A stretch of 64,000 bases of DNA from Collybiopsis luxurians FD-317 M1. Its lineage: Eukaryota; Basidiomycota; Agaricomycetes; Agaricales; Omphalotaceae. The stretch lies in the NCBI GenBank assembly GCA_000827265.1, contig KN834775.1, positions 175,230 to 239,229 on the forward strand. The letters run 5' to 3'. Position 1 is the stretch's first letter, and each line of letters starts with the position of its first letter. Below are positions 1 to 11,684 of the stretch, one piece after another. The notes beneath the pieces are model-generated. The model was not told the DNA's origin, did not search any database, and worked only from the letters and a program-made list of their open reading frames with translations. Both the position numbers and the translations under genes were made by a program.

Positions 1-2919
1 CGGTACCGGTGCAAAAAGAAGTCGTTTGAACGGTATTGCGCCCGCGCATCCCCCTCTCGGACTCGGTTCTCTGACCTCTCTTGTCGCCTACCCCGAGCTC
101 TCAACACTTTCCTCGGCGGAGGTACAGGGAGATCTGGAAAGACTGCTCATTGGAGCGAGAAGATCTGGCATGTCGAACCAAGGGCCTCCACTCCCAGTTG
201 GCATGGGTGTGGATCGCATGGGGAATATCCCGGGCCCGATAAATGTGGGATTGGAACGCATGACAACGAACATGAACATGAATCTTAACAGTAACTTGCA
301 GGGTATAGGTCCTGGTATCTATGATCAACATCCCGCACACGGTATTCCCGTAACCCCAGGGTCTGGACATGCACATATTAGCCCGCATGGACAGCTTCAA
401 CACATTCAGCATGCCCCTGGAGCTAGAGTTGGCCCAGGAACACCTTCCTCTCATTCTCATTCGCACTTGCCGAGGGAGCCTCAGCCTCATCCCCACTCCC
501 ACCCACATTCGCAGCATCAGCCTCTAGGACATGGCCACCCTCCAACGTCGCATGGATCTCATGGTCTCAGCGGACCTGCGAGACGAATCATATCTGGCCC
601 TGGAGGTCCCGGGCCTGCGCCATCACCTGCTTTGTCATCCACTTATGAACAGCATGGGCCTCCACCACCAATGATGAGCATAGGAGGTCCCGGTTCGGGA
701 TCAGGATCAACTGGCGGTGGAGTTCCAAGACCGGGTTCGGGGATGGAATCAAGGCCTGGGTCTGCTGCTGAGCTCGTAGGAGATAAGGAAAGAGAAAGAG
801 TCGGAGGTTCACGATCTTTCCACCCTTCCCACATCCACGGACACCCTGCGAATTCGGGAGTCGAACGTGGCGAGCGAGGCGAAAGAGAAAGGGATGGGGA
901 TGTCGTCATGGGTGGACCTGGTCATTCGCATCTACCTCCTCGTCCGTCCTCGACCACTGCCGCTCTCTCTTCTTCAATGTCAACGTCTGGTCCAAATCAC
1001 GGGATCCATGGAAGACAAGTCTCGGCTTCCCCGTATTTCGGGCCTAGAGCTGAAGCCGCTGCTCAGGCTCAGGCTCAGGCGCAAGCCCAACAGGCCGTAT
1101 CAGGGCCTAGCTCAACCTCTGCTTCAAGTGTACCTCCGCCTCCCCCCCAGTCATCCTCGGCATCATCAGTGATCCGAAAACGATCCCCATCCCCCGTTGC
1201 GCCTGTTGCTCCAGGTGTTGGTATCGGTATTGGTCCGAATGGTGCTGGGGCGAAGGGAAATGGTCAATGGATGGGTCCAGGTATGGGGATGGGTGGGTTT
1301 GGTGGGGGACCTAGATGGGAAGAGGAGGAGCGGGAGAGGATGCACAAAGAAGGGAGAGATATGAGGGAGATCAGGGATCCAAGAGATGTCCGAGATTCTA
1401 GGGATATTGAGCGCGACAGAGACCTTGATAGAGAAAGAGATTCGCATATTCCTACTTCCCACCAACACAGACATATGCGGCCAGATCAGCAGCAACAGCC
1501 GTATCACCCACACCCATCGCAGCAGCATGCTAGACCGAAATCTGCTGGTGGGGCATCGCCGCATATTTATTCACATTTACATTCACATCCTGCTCACTCT
1601 ACTCATAGTCATTCCGCTCATTCCAATCAGCCTGCCCAAGCTCACCACCACCATCACGTTCGACCGCACCATCATCACATCGTTCATCACCACCATGGTC
1701 CTCCTGCAGGAGGAATGAGTGGTCGCTCGGCCAGCACGTCACCGACTGCTGTTCGTGCCCCCTCGTTGAGCCCAAAGCTGACGAGGGGAGACCAGATTGT
1801 CGCAGAGCGGGAAAAGGATTTTAGAGAGAATGAGAGCGGGGCAGGTGGAACTAGCATCCCGCCGCGTGCGCCTGTGGCTCACCGACACCCCTCTACTGAC
1901 ATTATAAATCTGACTTCCTCGTCGCCTGTGGTCGGAAAGGCACCTCCACTACCGTTGGGTCACCCAGCTTCTTCGGGCTCCTCCGCGTCAGGAATAGAGC
2001 GAGAAAAGGATGCAAGAAGGGCAAGTGGCGGTAACGCAACTGATATGGGCGTCCGACAGCCTCCTTCTGCTCCTCGCGCAATGATTCTGGATGAGCGAGA
2101 ACGCGAAAGGGAGAGGGAGAATCGTGATCGTGATCGTGATAGAATAAATTCAATACCGTTTGCGTTGGGGCCAGCGCCGCCAAATGGTACTGGCGCACCC
2201 TCCTCGTCTTTCTCTCGTTCATCCCCGTGGAACGCTGTGGACCGCGATGACCCTTACCGCCCGGGTTCGTAACTTTTCTTTCACAATTTTTCAATGATTC
2301 ACCTGTTGATTCAGAGTCCATGCACCGAATGAGTCCAAATTATTCCCGTGGACTGTCATCCCTTTCTGGACCACCTACGGCAGCTTCGTCGCCTTTGTCC
2401 CCAACCAGAACGAAAACCCTTCCTCCTCGTCCCAACAGTCCCGCTGTTTCGCTAAATGTTTCCGGGCCTGGTCCATCGAGTCATTCGGCATCGTCATCGA
2501 GCTCAAGGATACGCTCTCCTCCTCAACGTCGATCTCCTCCGTTGCAAAATTCACTGCCGCAGAATCAGAACCCCAACTTCAATGGTAGTAAAGTCCAAGC
2601 TCCATTGCCGTCATCGGGTGCTACTCCTGTGTCGAAATCGGCCATAAGCTCAGTCACTTCGGGGCCGACATCAGTGGCCGAATCGACAGCGTCATCACAA
2701 GCTCCAGACGCCCACAAACATTTATCCCCTACTTTACCTTCGAAAACATCTCAAGTTTTAGCCGGTGGGCTTGGCTCTAATTCGACCTTACCGCCATTAA
2801 CGTCAACTTCACTAATAACAGCGCCGACAGCGCTATCCGATTCAAAAACAAAGGATTTATCTATTACGAACGGTGCTCCACTGCCCCTCCCAATGATGAA
2901 TGTTGAAGGAAAGTCATAG
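1..2919 (+). CDS. 3' part of a low-complexity His/Pro/Ser-rich protein (5' end outside window)
   Basis: The reading frame is open from base 2 with no start codon needed, so the 5' end lies left of the window. About 755 residues are read up to 2268, then a last exon ends with TAG at 2917-2919. The protein is almost all low complexity: His/Pro/Ser runs, a short Ala-Gln repeat (about 1063-1090), Gly/Met stretches and Arg-Asp/Arg-Glu repeats such as RDRDRDR. No folded domain is visible here. The final junction is uncertain: donor GT at 2269 is clear, but the best acceptor (AG 2313-2314) breaks frame, while AG at 2332-2333 keeps it. It could be the tail of a transcriptional co-regulator, but I do not recognise it. 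Confidence 0.6.
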
Positions 2920-3550
2920 TTATTGTTATTGATGTAGTCTTTCATTATGGTAGCTGTGGCACGATACTACTTACGCTTAGCTTTGATTCTAGTTTTTCGT
3001 TTTCGTTTTCGTTCTCTAGTTGTATTCAGCACTTACATACCTTGATTATGCCTCGAGATCCCCTCGGTTAATATCCATTTCCTTTACAATTTCCTTTTTC
3101 TCGAGTCTAGCCTCGCGACCTCAAGTTAGGCATGAAGAGCTTTATTCAGTCACCGAAGTCAAAAATCTACTTTTCAGAGATGCTCTTCTTTACGTATTCA
3201 CAGAAAACGTCAAGATGTTCAGCGAAGTGACTCTCGAACATGCTCGCTCTTCTTACTGTCTTCTCGTCACTTCTGAAAGTGGAGCAGCTCTGGTCTTTCC
3301 AAGCTAGTTGAAACTGCACACGGCTTGATTCTGGTGATCGAGGCTCGGTCTACTCGTTAATGAAACCCAAGTACAAAAGGTGCCAGCGAGTGTTAAAGGA
3401 GGCCTAGAGTATCCCACAATACCCGGATCGAGAAACATACTGAACAGGATATGGCGACGTTCAAGCGAGCGAGTGCGATCCCGAAAATAGTGCATATACT
3501 GGCCTGTACTAGGAGTCAGACCAATGTCAGCCAACGGCCGCTGATGCCGC
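2920..3550. other. intergenic, 3' regions of convergent genes
   Basis: The 3' flanks of the low-complexity gene and of the P2-like gene meet here. A 95-codon open frame at 3020-3307 (+) has no recognisable product and lacks convincing splice partners; I do not call it a gene. Confidence 0.4.
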
Positions 3551-3963
3551 TCAATCGAAAAGATTAAGATAGAAGCCCTCGTCCTCGGAATCATCACCAT
3601 CATCCTAAAAATACCAGGTAAGAGAGCATTAGAACCAATAAACAGTTGCAGCGAAACAAGATAAATATCTACCTTCGCTAACTCCTCGTTCTCTTCCTTT
3701 TTGTCAACCTCCTTCTCTTGAGTGCCGCCACCGCCAGCGTCAACGGGGACAGGTCCACCACCGCTCGGAATTAAGCTTAGTTTGCTCGAGCCCTCTTGTA
3801 TGAGTTGGTTGATATCCTTATCCTTCAAGGCGGAGAGAAGCTTGTCCAGACGTTCATCATCCGCCTGGATACTAACGGCCGAGAGGACCCTCTTTATGTC
3901 AGAGGCAGAGGGGGAGGGGTTGCCTCCCATTTGCAGGAGCAGGTAGGCTGCGATGTAGCGCAT
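3551..3963 (-). CDS. Acidic ribosomal protein P2 paralog with an altered C-terminus
   Basis: Two exons (3963-3674/3 and 3604-3551, intron 3605-3672) give about 114 aa. The N-terminus [19 protein letters not shown] and the following helical domain ([20 protein letters not shown]) are clear P2 features. P2 with P1 forms the 60S stalk that recruits translational GTPases. The Ala/Gly hinge is short and contains Pro, Val and Asp. The conserved tail that should end GFGLFD instead reads [10 protein letters not shown], with two extra residues and a changed core. A closely related canonical P2 gene lies about 460 bp upstream on the same strand, so this is a diverged tandem duplicate. Splice sites and frame are intact, so it is probably expressed rather than dead. 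Confidence 0.8.
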
Positions 3964-4421
3964 TCTAAGTGACAAATTGAGGCGGATAATGAAAAACGCA
4001 GGGGAGAAGCAGAGCTGAGTTAACGATTGCGGGTTAGGCAACTGGGAATAACCTACTTCTCTTGAGTACAACTTGGCGATTCACGGGGGGGATCGAAATT
4101 TGGCTCGCAAAAGGAACCCGGTATTGTTGCAGACTATCATTGCTCTAGTCCAACCACTTAAAAGGTCGGTTGTGAGCGGAGATGAGTCGTTCGGTAAACT
4201 TGACAAGACTCGACGTGAAAATGGATAGACTCATAATCAGAGGCTGCGCATATAGACGGACGCACATTGACTCTAACTCGGCGCACATGCACTTGCGTCA
4301 ACGATTCACATCTGAACTCTCAAGTTTATCGGTACCGAATCTGCAAGGTTTAGATAGATTGTATTGATACATCTACACAACCAGACGAAATGCGATAGAG
4401 GCGAGGATATCGATACAGTAA

Positions 4422-4819
4422 CTAGTCGAAGAGACCGAAGCCCATATCGTCGTCCGACTCTTCCTGTAATGATAGATGCAGATCAGTTACTATTCATATC
4501 TCAAGTAGTAGAGAAAACGAACCTTCTCCTCTTCCTTCTTCTCCTCTTCCTTGGGAGCCTCCGCGGCACCACCTGCGGCGGCGGGTGCGGCCCCTCCTGC
4601 AGCAGCAGCCCCTCCACCCGAAGGAACAGAGCTCAACTTGGAGGAACCTTCAGCGATGAGAGTATTGATGTCTTTATCCTCGAGTTCCGAGAGGAGTTTG
4701 TCGAGACGTTCATCGTCAGACTCGATTCCAACAGCTGAGAGGACTTTTTTGATATCCTTCTTGGAAGGAGAGCTGTTGCCTCCGATTTGGAGGAGGAGAT
4801 AGGCGGCGATGTAACGCAT
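4422..4819 (-). CDS. RPP2: 60S acidic ribosomal protein P2
   Basis: Exon 1 is 4819-4523 and exon 2 is 4463-4422, giving about 112 aa, the normal P2 size. It starts [19 protein letters not shown], has the P2 dimerisation domain, an Ala/Gly-rich hinge, a Lys/Glu stretch and, across the intron, the invariant tail [13 protein letters not shown]. This tail contacts elongation factors at the ribosomal stalk. Start choice is fixed by the conserved MRYIAAYLL. The neighbouring minus-strand gene at 3551-3963 is its tandem paralog. Confidence 0.93.
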
Positions 4820-5232
4820 TCTATGGACAGTTAAAAATCAATTAGCTATTGCTAACCAGTAAACGTACTTTGATAATTGGAATGTTTTTTCAAGTAATTA
4901 CTTTAGCGGCAGCCAACTGTCACTAGGGTAGAGCAAGTTCAGTAATAGTGACCGCCTCAGAAAATTGAGCTGACCTTTTAATCCAAAAGGAAGATCAGCG
5001 GTTACTGTCGTCGGTACAGGTAAGTTGTTTGGTGGGCGCGTCTTCCAAAATTTCTTTCACGTGTACTGTGAGAAATCTAGACAGTTCATGTCACGTGATA
5101 ACAACTCACGTGCAATTAGCCCTGAGAAACTTTACAGATCGTCCATATCGTCCCGTCGTCGTCAAAATCAGCCGCAAGGCCAGCAAATTTTTTTGAGGGA
5201 GAAACGAGCAAGACTCTAGCAACTAATACAAG

Positions 5233-5940
5233 ATGGTGCGTAACTTTGATTCTTGGATTACTGGTCTCTTTTGCTCATGGATTTTGCTCGTCCTTATTTT
5301 GTTATTAGGCCGACGTAACAGACCCCGCCGTTGCTGCTGAAATGAAGAAAAAGAGAACCTTCAGGACGTTCTCGTACCGTGGTGTAGAACTCGACAAGCT
5401 TCTGGATATGAACAATGAGGACGTGCGTTTTGAATCGATTTACATTCATCCGCATTACCTCTTAAATATCTTCTCCTCACTAGTTCGTCAGCCTCGTTCA
5501 TGCTCGTGCTCGCAGAAGGTTCCAGCGCGGTCTCAAGCGTCGTCCTATGGGTCTCATCAAGAAGCTCCGAAAGGCCAAGAAGGAGGCTCCTCCAAATGAG
5601 AAGCCTGCTGTTGTCAAGACCCATTTGCGAGATATGATTATCGTCCCAGAGATGATTGGTAGTGTGGTGGGGATCTACAACGGAAAGGTCGGTTGGAATA
5701 GGCCGGACAGAGCTTCAACTCTCTTACCTTCTTCCCTATAGGTCTTCAACTCGGTTGAAATCAAACCCGAAATGACTGGTCACTACCTTGGTGAATTCTC
5801 CGTCTCATACAGACCTGTCAAGCACGGTAGACCCGGTATTGGCGCTACACACTGTAAGCTCTTTTTTTTTTGGTCCATGTCACTCTGATGTTGATGACAT
5901 TTTTCGCTGTATAGCTTCCAGATTTATTCCTCTCAAGTAA
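5233..5940 (+). CDS. RPS15: 40S ribosomal protein uS19 (S15)
   Basis: Five exons: 5233-5235, 5309-5422, 5484-5687, 5742-5853 and 5915-5940, all in phase, for 152 aa. The product carries the whole uS19 signature: [58 protein letters not shown], and the terminal RFIPLK. uS19 sits in the 40S head near the decoding site. The first coding exon is only the ATG, followed at once by a 73-nt intron, so the start depends on correct splicing. It is head-to-head with RPP2, with roughly 410 bp between the two starts. Confidence 0.95.
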
Positions 5941-6171
5941 ACAGCCAATCGAGTTATCGGAGGGGGGGAGGAATTTCTCGTGTATTGCCATGCACTTGTC
6001 TTATGTACGCTGCATACGCCTACGCTGACAACCAAAATGCCATGTATCCTTCCATGCCACCTTATGCATCTTTCCTTTTTGCTTGGGATCTCAACACAGT
6101 TTAGAACCCATTTGCGGTGAACGATTCATTGAGTGCATACTTGGAATTAAAAAATGAAACTATTCTGGCCA

Positions 6172-6800
6172 TCATAGCTGTTTGACTAATTGCAGGTCAT
6201 TTACATTGCCATTTGTTGACCAGATGATTCCATTTCCTCCCTTCTTCTTCACAAGAACTCCATCGCTGACAACCCCAACGCAAAGGTTTTTCGGACCACA
6301 AACCTTGGTTGGGGAGTCAAGAATCTGAACTATGAACGCGACACGTTTCCCTTTCTTATCCTTGTATACATTCAATTTCGAATCCATGTTTACAGTTCCG
6401 GCAGCAACCTTCAGCTTCTCTGCCGCAATCCTTTCTACAAAGGTCTTGATGTTGCGTCCCGTATTCTTCCCCATGTTTACATTCTCAAATTGATTGGTCT
6501 GCTGTTTGAAGAACTTTGAGATCCCGTTCAAAGCCGTGCTGGGAACGAAACATGTTATCTTTATGGCAGAATGGGGTTGAGCAGCGCGATCATGAATCTG
6601 AGTGGGGTCTGGATAGAGTGGTTCGGTGCGATTGTATATATCGCGAGACTGGGGCTATAAGTACGAATGAAGCGTAAGCGAAATAGATCGGTATCGAGTT
6701 GGGAAGCTCAAGTTACATCAGAAAGGGCGGGTCTGGCCCAGGAAGGAGCGATAGCGAGAACGACGACCAGTGCTATATGGGTGACGACGGTGAAGCGCAT
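6172..6800 (-). CDS. Small secreted protein of unknown function
   Basis: Exon 1 (6800-6717) encodes a clean signal peptide, MRFTVVTHIALVVVLAIAPS, followed by WARPALSD. A 62-nt intron (6655-6716) then joins in phase to exon 2 (6654-6172). Total length is 188 aa, about 165 mature. The mature part has Lys-rich stretches, a possible disulfide pair (VCGPKNLCVG) and no Cys-rich effector pattern. No family is recognised. The coding assignment rests on the signal peptide, an intact splice junction and a 160-codon open exon. Confidence 0.65.
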
Positions 6801-7160
6801 AGTGGACGTTGGGAAGAGGATCTGAACCAGCAGGATGAACTCGACCAGCGAGGTAAGGAGAAAAGGGTGCACGAGTGTATCCAATCCCTTTATAATAATA
6901 TGAAATACATTCTCCAAAACATTTCATCCTATCCGACCTTCGTACTCGTCGCCCGAAAAAGTTTTCTGTAGCGGTAAAGAGATGCAGTAAAAGCTACTCT
7001 GAACCTCATATTCAAAAGAAGATTCAGCATTCAAGTCAATATCTGAGCCATTGAATGTTGAATGGACTCTGGGCTAAGTTGCGGTGACGGCCCCGCGGCT
7101 GATTCCGGAACGACGCGTGACGGCGCTTGCACCAAACCCTCAACTTTCTCAACGACCACA

Positions 7161-7634
7161 ATGTCCTAGTTCGTCCCTCTTTTCCTATTCTTCATTTACT
7201 CTTAATTCTTACCTGAACTTGAACTCTAGCCAAATCCTTGGCCGTACCATCAAAAACGAGTACATTGCTCTTACCATCCTCGGCACTCTCTTTAGTGGAG
7301 CTTATGCTGCTACTCGCGGTGGAAGCGTAGCGAAGGAGACAAAGGCTACACCATCAGTTATTGAGAAAGTCAAAGAAGCTATTCCTCTCAATGCCGGTTC
7401 AAGGTACGTTCCATAAAGTCCACCATATCGCGGTTATTTCTCATTCATCCACGTTCTTTCTTCTCGCATTTTCTTTCGTGTATCTTGCATTTTTCCAGCG
7501 AGGAGGAGCAGTTGTACGTCCCAGACATATTTTTGTTTCTTAAATTTTGTGCGAACTAACGGTAAAGGATGGACAGTATCCGAAAATACATTGCAGAGGC
7601 AGAGAAGGAAGCTGGAAGTTCAGGAAAACACTGA
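7161..7634 (+). CDS. ATP19: Mitochondrial F-type ATP synthase subunit k
   Basis: Four exons (7161-7168, 7230-7403, 7499-7513, 7568-7634) give 87 aa. The sequence starts MSYQILGRTIKNEYIAL, contains the single membrane helix with GAYAATRGGS, and ends EEEQLMDSIRKYIAEAEKE, the pattern of the fungal subunit k/Atp19 family. That small inner-membrane subunit is associated with ATP synthase dimers. The ATG is followed by only five more bases before the first donor, and the third exon is 15 nt. Without the micro-exon the conserved SEEEQ segment would be lost, which supports this model. Confidence 0.85.
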
Positions 7635-9088
7635 AAACTGGATACAATCGAGTTGAACTCGGATCCTAGGGCAGCAGAGGAGCTAGGAAAGATATGCCAA
7701 TATTCAACCTTTGAACTTGGGAATATTGTCGAGTTCAAGGCTGTTCCGTCTGAGCACCGAACACTGGAAAAACTGCCAGATTTGCGAATAGACATCCTTA
7801 CGGGAATAGACCAAAATCAAACACTGCGTTTTTTGCGATCGCCGTGAGCTTCTTAGGAAGAATCAGCTCGGAATTCTGTTGTCTCCAAACTTAGCTTGCT
7901 ACTTCACGGCTCGAGGCTGGACTTGACGTCCTCAAGCGTAACCGAGTAAGTATCGCATGAACGCCGCCAATACCGCAATTGTCGATGCGTGCAAATAGTG
8001 AATCGGGCAACGCAGAGTATTAGATACCCCCGTGTCTAAAGGGGAAGTTGGTATAATTCCAGCTATCGACCATTTCATGAACATAGTCACTCTTGATCGT
8101 GCCTTAGTTCCAGAGGATCTTTAGAAACTCACTAGCCATCCCAAAGATATCATGTCAGAGAGTGGGGCTACGAGCGTTTTCTTAAAAGCTCTGCCATGTA
8201 GCAGACACCTTCTCAGGTACTGGAGAGGGTTGGATTCTCCCCCCTCGATTCATCTCCAAAGATTCCGCATCATTGGCCTTGCGGGCTAGCGCAACCGTTC
8301 AGCCTAATGCACCTTTAAAATTGTTCCCTATGCTCGGATTTTTGTTTCTCATTTCAAATTTGAATTACACGCTATAGTATCATATCACGTACAAGTAATG
8401 GGATATTAAGCCAAGTTGAAATTTGCCCAGACTTTCGCAGCCGCTGGCGGGATCTTGCAGACTATGGGATGTCGACCGAAGATTTCTCCAGCGGACGCGC
8501 CTTCAGATGGGTCAAATCGTCCTCAGAAATTCTCTACCGCATCCCAAGATAGGAAAATTGCCACTTGGAATGAGTTTTTTGTCCAGCCTTCCCCCACCTC
8601 ACGGTTCTAACACACTTATTCTTCGAATGTCAACATTGCGTGTCACAGAACTAACTAAATAAATAAATAAACAATGAACAATGGATGTTGCTGTGCGAAG
8701 CATGAACAGAACAACAGCGGATGATGTGTGTGGGGGGAAGGGTGTTGGGATTGGGCAATGATGATGATCCAAAAAAAGGATGTTGTCAAGCCCGCGCGTT
8801 TTTTGAGAGCAACGCGATAGAGATTACGCCTTTTAGGATAAATTAAAGAGCAAGAAAAAAATATAAACATAATATTACAGGAGTGCATGAGGTGTAGACA
8901 GATGGTGCGTATCGTCGAGAGCAAGGAAGAAAAAGCAAAACCAAGGCGAAAGTGGAGAAAGTGGGACTCTATCTCCCCGTCGTCGCCCTGTTCTACTTTG
9001 GACAAACGCGAGAAGATTCGAGAGGAATAGGCAGGACTTTCGGCTTTTAATAATAGAAATTCGAAATGATGTTCGTTTCGTCAAGTCG
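7635..9088. other. long intergenic region
   Basis: Between the ATP19 stop and the 3' end of the kinase-like gene I see no supported gene. It holds short A/T runs and an AAATAAATAAAT tract near 8658-8670. Several short open frames on both strands overlap each other and show no domain or splice logic. Confidence 0.4.
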
Positions 9089-11684
9089 CTAAAGTGGCTT
9101 ATACTTTTTCGAGCACTGGGGACAAGTTGGTCGAGTGATCGGATTCCGTGACCCTCCAGAGGTCCTCCATATCTTCGTACAAAGAGTCGGCAGAAGAGAG
9201 AGTAGGCCACCATCGGGTTCGCCCTGTTCAGGAAAGATGGAAGAAGCTGAATTGCGACCGTGAAGTCAGTGGATAATGGATGATAAATCATACTCTCGTG
9301 CTCGTCTTTATAGAAGTGTTCTAGGAACGGAAGGGGGGTTGCTAAGAGGAATAGAAGTGGAAGTTGATTCGGACATGGATAAAGCTGGAGGAACAGAGCG
9401 AGACGATAGGGGACGAGGGAGTCTATGCTGAGAAGAAGAATAGTAGGGAGTAGAAGGAGGGTGATTTGGTGGAGCGCCATAAGGAAAATTCGCGGCCCAG
9501 GCAGCGATTCCTTTGGTTGGACTCGTGTCCTTGACGACATGGAACATACGTTCGTCCGAGTCCGAGTCCTCACTTTCGTCCTGAAAGCCAAAAGGAAAGA
9601 TCTGGCGTGATGAAGAAGGTTGGCGTGATGGAGAAGGTTGGCACTGGACACAGCAGTAGGGGTTTCCTGGGATATCCTAAGGAGAGATTAAGAAAAGAAT
9701 TGGCGGTGAACACTACAGGAAACATACAACGCGTTTGCTGCAGCTCAAGCACCAGTCAATCTCAACGGCTGAGTACAGGGAGGGTTCTTTCCGAATAACG
9801 ACTTGGCCACATATTTGACAGATTTCGTTGAGCGATGGTTTTTCGAAGACCAGGATGGCATTTTGAAGGGCGTCGGGGGTAAAGGTGACTTCTTTCCGAA
9901 TAACGACTTGGCCACATATTTGACAGATTTCGTTGAGCGATGGTTTTTCGAAGACCAGGATGGCATTTTGAAGGGCGTCGGGGGTAAAGGTGACTTCTTC
10001 GCGACGATACATCTTGCACTCATGCACAACCGCTGATCTTCTTTGTCCAGGACGACGAGGAAGATCGATCCCTGGTTGTATGACTCTTTCGAGAGGCGGA
10101 ATAGTATGTAAGATATCTCCGTAGTTTTCTGATATGTAAGATAAAGACAAGTTGGACTGTAGAGGCATCCAGGTAATTTCCCGCCTGCAAGCGACACTTG
10201 CTGAGCTTGGCGCACTAGGACTAGCATAAGAATTGACACCGGTCTTTTCAACTGAGACTTTGTCACGCTGTCCAGAATTTTCATCCAAGTCGTTAGTGCT
10301 GCGATCGAGTTTCTCTCCTAATGCATTAGATTCAGCGAACATAGTGTATACTTGACTAATGGCTTCGATGCAGACCACTTACTGTAGATTATGTGGTTTG
10401 CATCATCAAAAACCTGCGCATATTGAGTCAGCGAAATTGCCCTATGAAAGAAATACTCGTCAAACCTTTGAGATCAGAGAATGGAAAACCGCAATGTCAT
10501 CCCGCTCAATTTTTTTATGCACATCACGCGTGTCTTGCCCTTCAGACCAGGATGTTTGGACAAAATCGCTTCTTTGAGATCTTTGTTCACTCTGTCGGTT
10601 TTGCGGTGTAAAAGCAAGTATTGTCTTCCCAGAATCGTCCGAAAATGTGTCGAAGCTCTGCCAGTAAATATTGACTATTTCATTAGAGGAACGAGTCATC
10701 AATATGTTCATGCGATATGGTTTACCTCCATTCCGAATTGGACCAAGGAATGATTTGAGCATGTCTTAGACAAATAGTTGAGTCCAGACTACGAAGCTGT
10801 CCAATCAACTGTGAAATCTTGGAAAGCAAGAGTATGGGATTGTACCGCGATTCCATAAACCTGACTCAGAGTCAGTTAGCGTTTCATTCCCGCAAAGATT
10901 GAAATTACGATTCGCAATCCTAGCATTGTTATTTCCTTCTCACCCTGTCTTAGTCCCAATGCGAGTAAACGATGAGTGTTACTTCGATAGCCTCAAAAAA
11001 TTTTCAGAATAGATGCTAACTAGAAAACCCCGGCCAGTTACATACCTCCATCGAACAGAATATAATGAGGATCATAATCCACGTTGACAGATGTAGGAGA
11101 TATTCCTACAATTTCGAGAACATGTGGATTCCTAGTGAAGAACGAAATTCTCTCTCCGCGTTCTTTGCTTTTCGACGTATTGAAGAAACTCACACCAAGC
11201 GCTGGGCATAACGGATGGTAGTAAGCCAGTCCTATAGTTCCAAGTCATAAATGCGTAGGGTCTAGGTTCAGAGCCAATTCTCTCATAACGCACCTCTCTG
11301 GCTCTAGGCCCTTCAAATGTCTGGATTATCACTTGGGCCTGGCCTGATTTTCGGCCCCTTGCATCAGCCTCTCCGACACTGAAAGTCCATTGATCCCGTG
11401 TACCGATAATGTCTTGCGTGCGAACTTGATATCTGGGGATCTTTGCAGTAAACCCCAAGTCAAATGAGATCCTAGTATTTGAGAATAGTATTTACTTCGG
11501 GAAGATTGCGAACGCCAAAGTTAACTTCGGGATGCCCACCTAAAGACGTATTGGCACGAAGGTCCTGATCTATCTATCTTAGTAGTATCTATAACGCACC
11601 GCAGCAGTTACCAGCAGTAAAATTTCCTCCGTTTATCACGATGTTGCGAGAATGTGCGAAAAGCGACGGACTAGTGGCTGGCAT
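9089..11684 (-). CDS. Kinase-like (probable pseudokinase) protein with Cys-rich C-terminal region
   Basis: Thirteen phase-consistent exons: 11684-11600, 11539-11496, 11440-11294, 11231-11194, 11131-11046, 10991-10909, 10860-10846, 10788-10726, 10657-10466, 10413-10383, 10317-9728, 9676-9329, 9223-9089; 618 aa. The short N-terminus contains NIVINGGNFTAG. The layout of DWLTTIRYAQRLVNPHVLEI, then ILFDGG, then RIVYGIASGLNYLSKT resembles the helix-C/hinge/helix-E part of a protein kinase. I see no HRD or DFG motif and no clear VAIK lysine, so catalysis is unlikely. The C-terminal half has ICQICGQVV, CLSCSKRV, YCCVQC and a final TCPQCSKKYKPL, probable zinc-binding pairs. A 35-residue segment is exactly duplicated. 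I do not know a named family. Confidence 0.7.
9787..9996 (-). repeat. Exact 105-bp in-frame tandem duplication
   Basis: Bases 9787-9891 and 9892-9996 look identical. The unit is 35 codons and lies within the large eleventh exon of the kinase-like gene, so it repeats the stretch beginning EVTFTPDALQNAILVFEK and including the ICQICGQVV cysteine pair. Exact identity at silent sites points to a recent event. Confidence 0.9.

Noticed and set aside
3020..3307. 95-codon plus-strand open frame
   Set aside because: No domain and no splice partner; likely 3' flank.
8875..9651. 258-codon minus-strand open frame
   Set aside because: Shadow of the last exons of the kinase-like gene; the true frame has GEPDGGLLSLL...TCPQCSKKYKPL.
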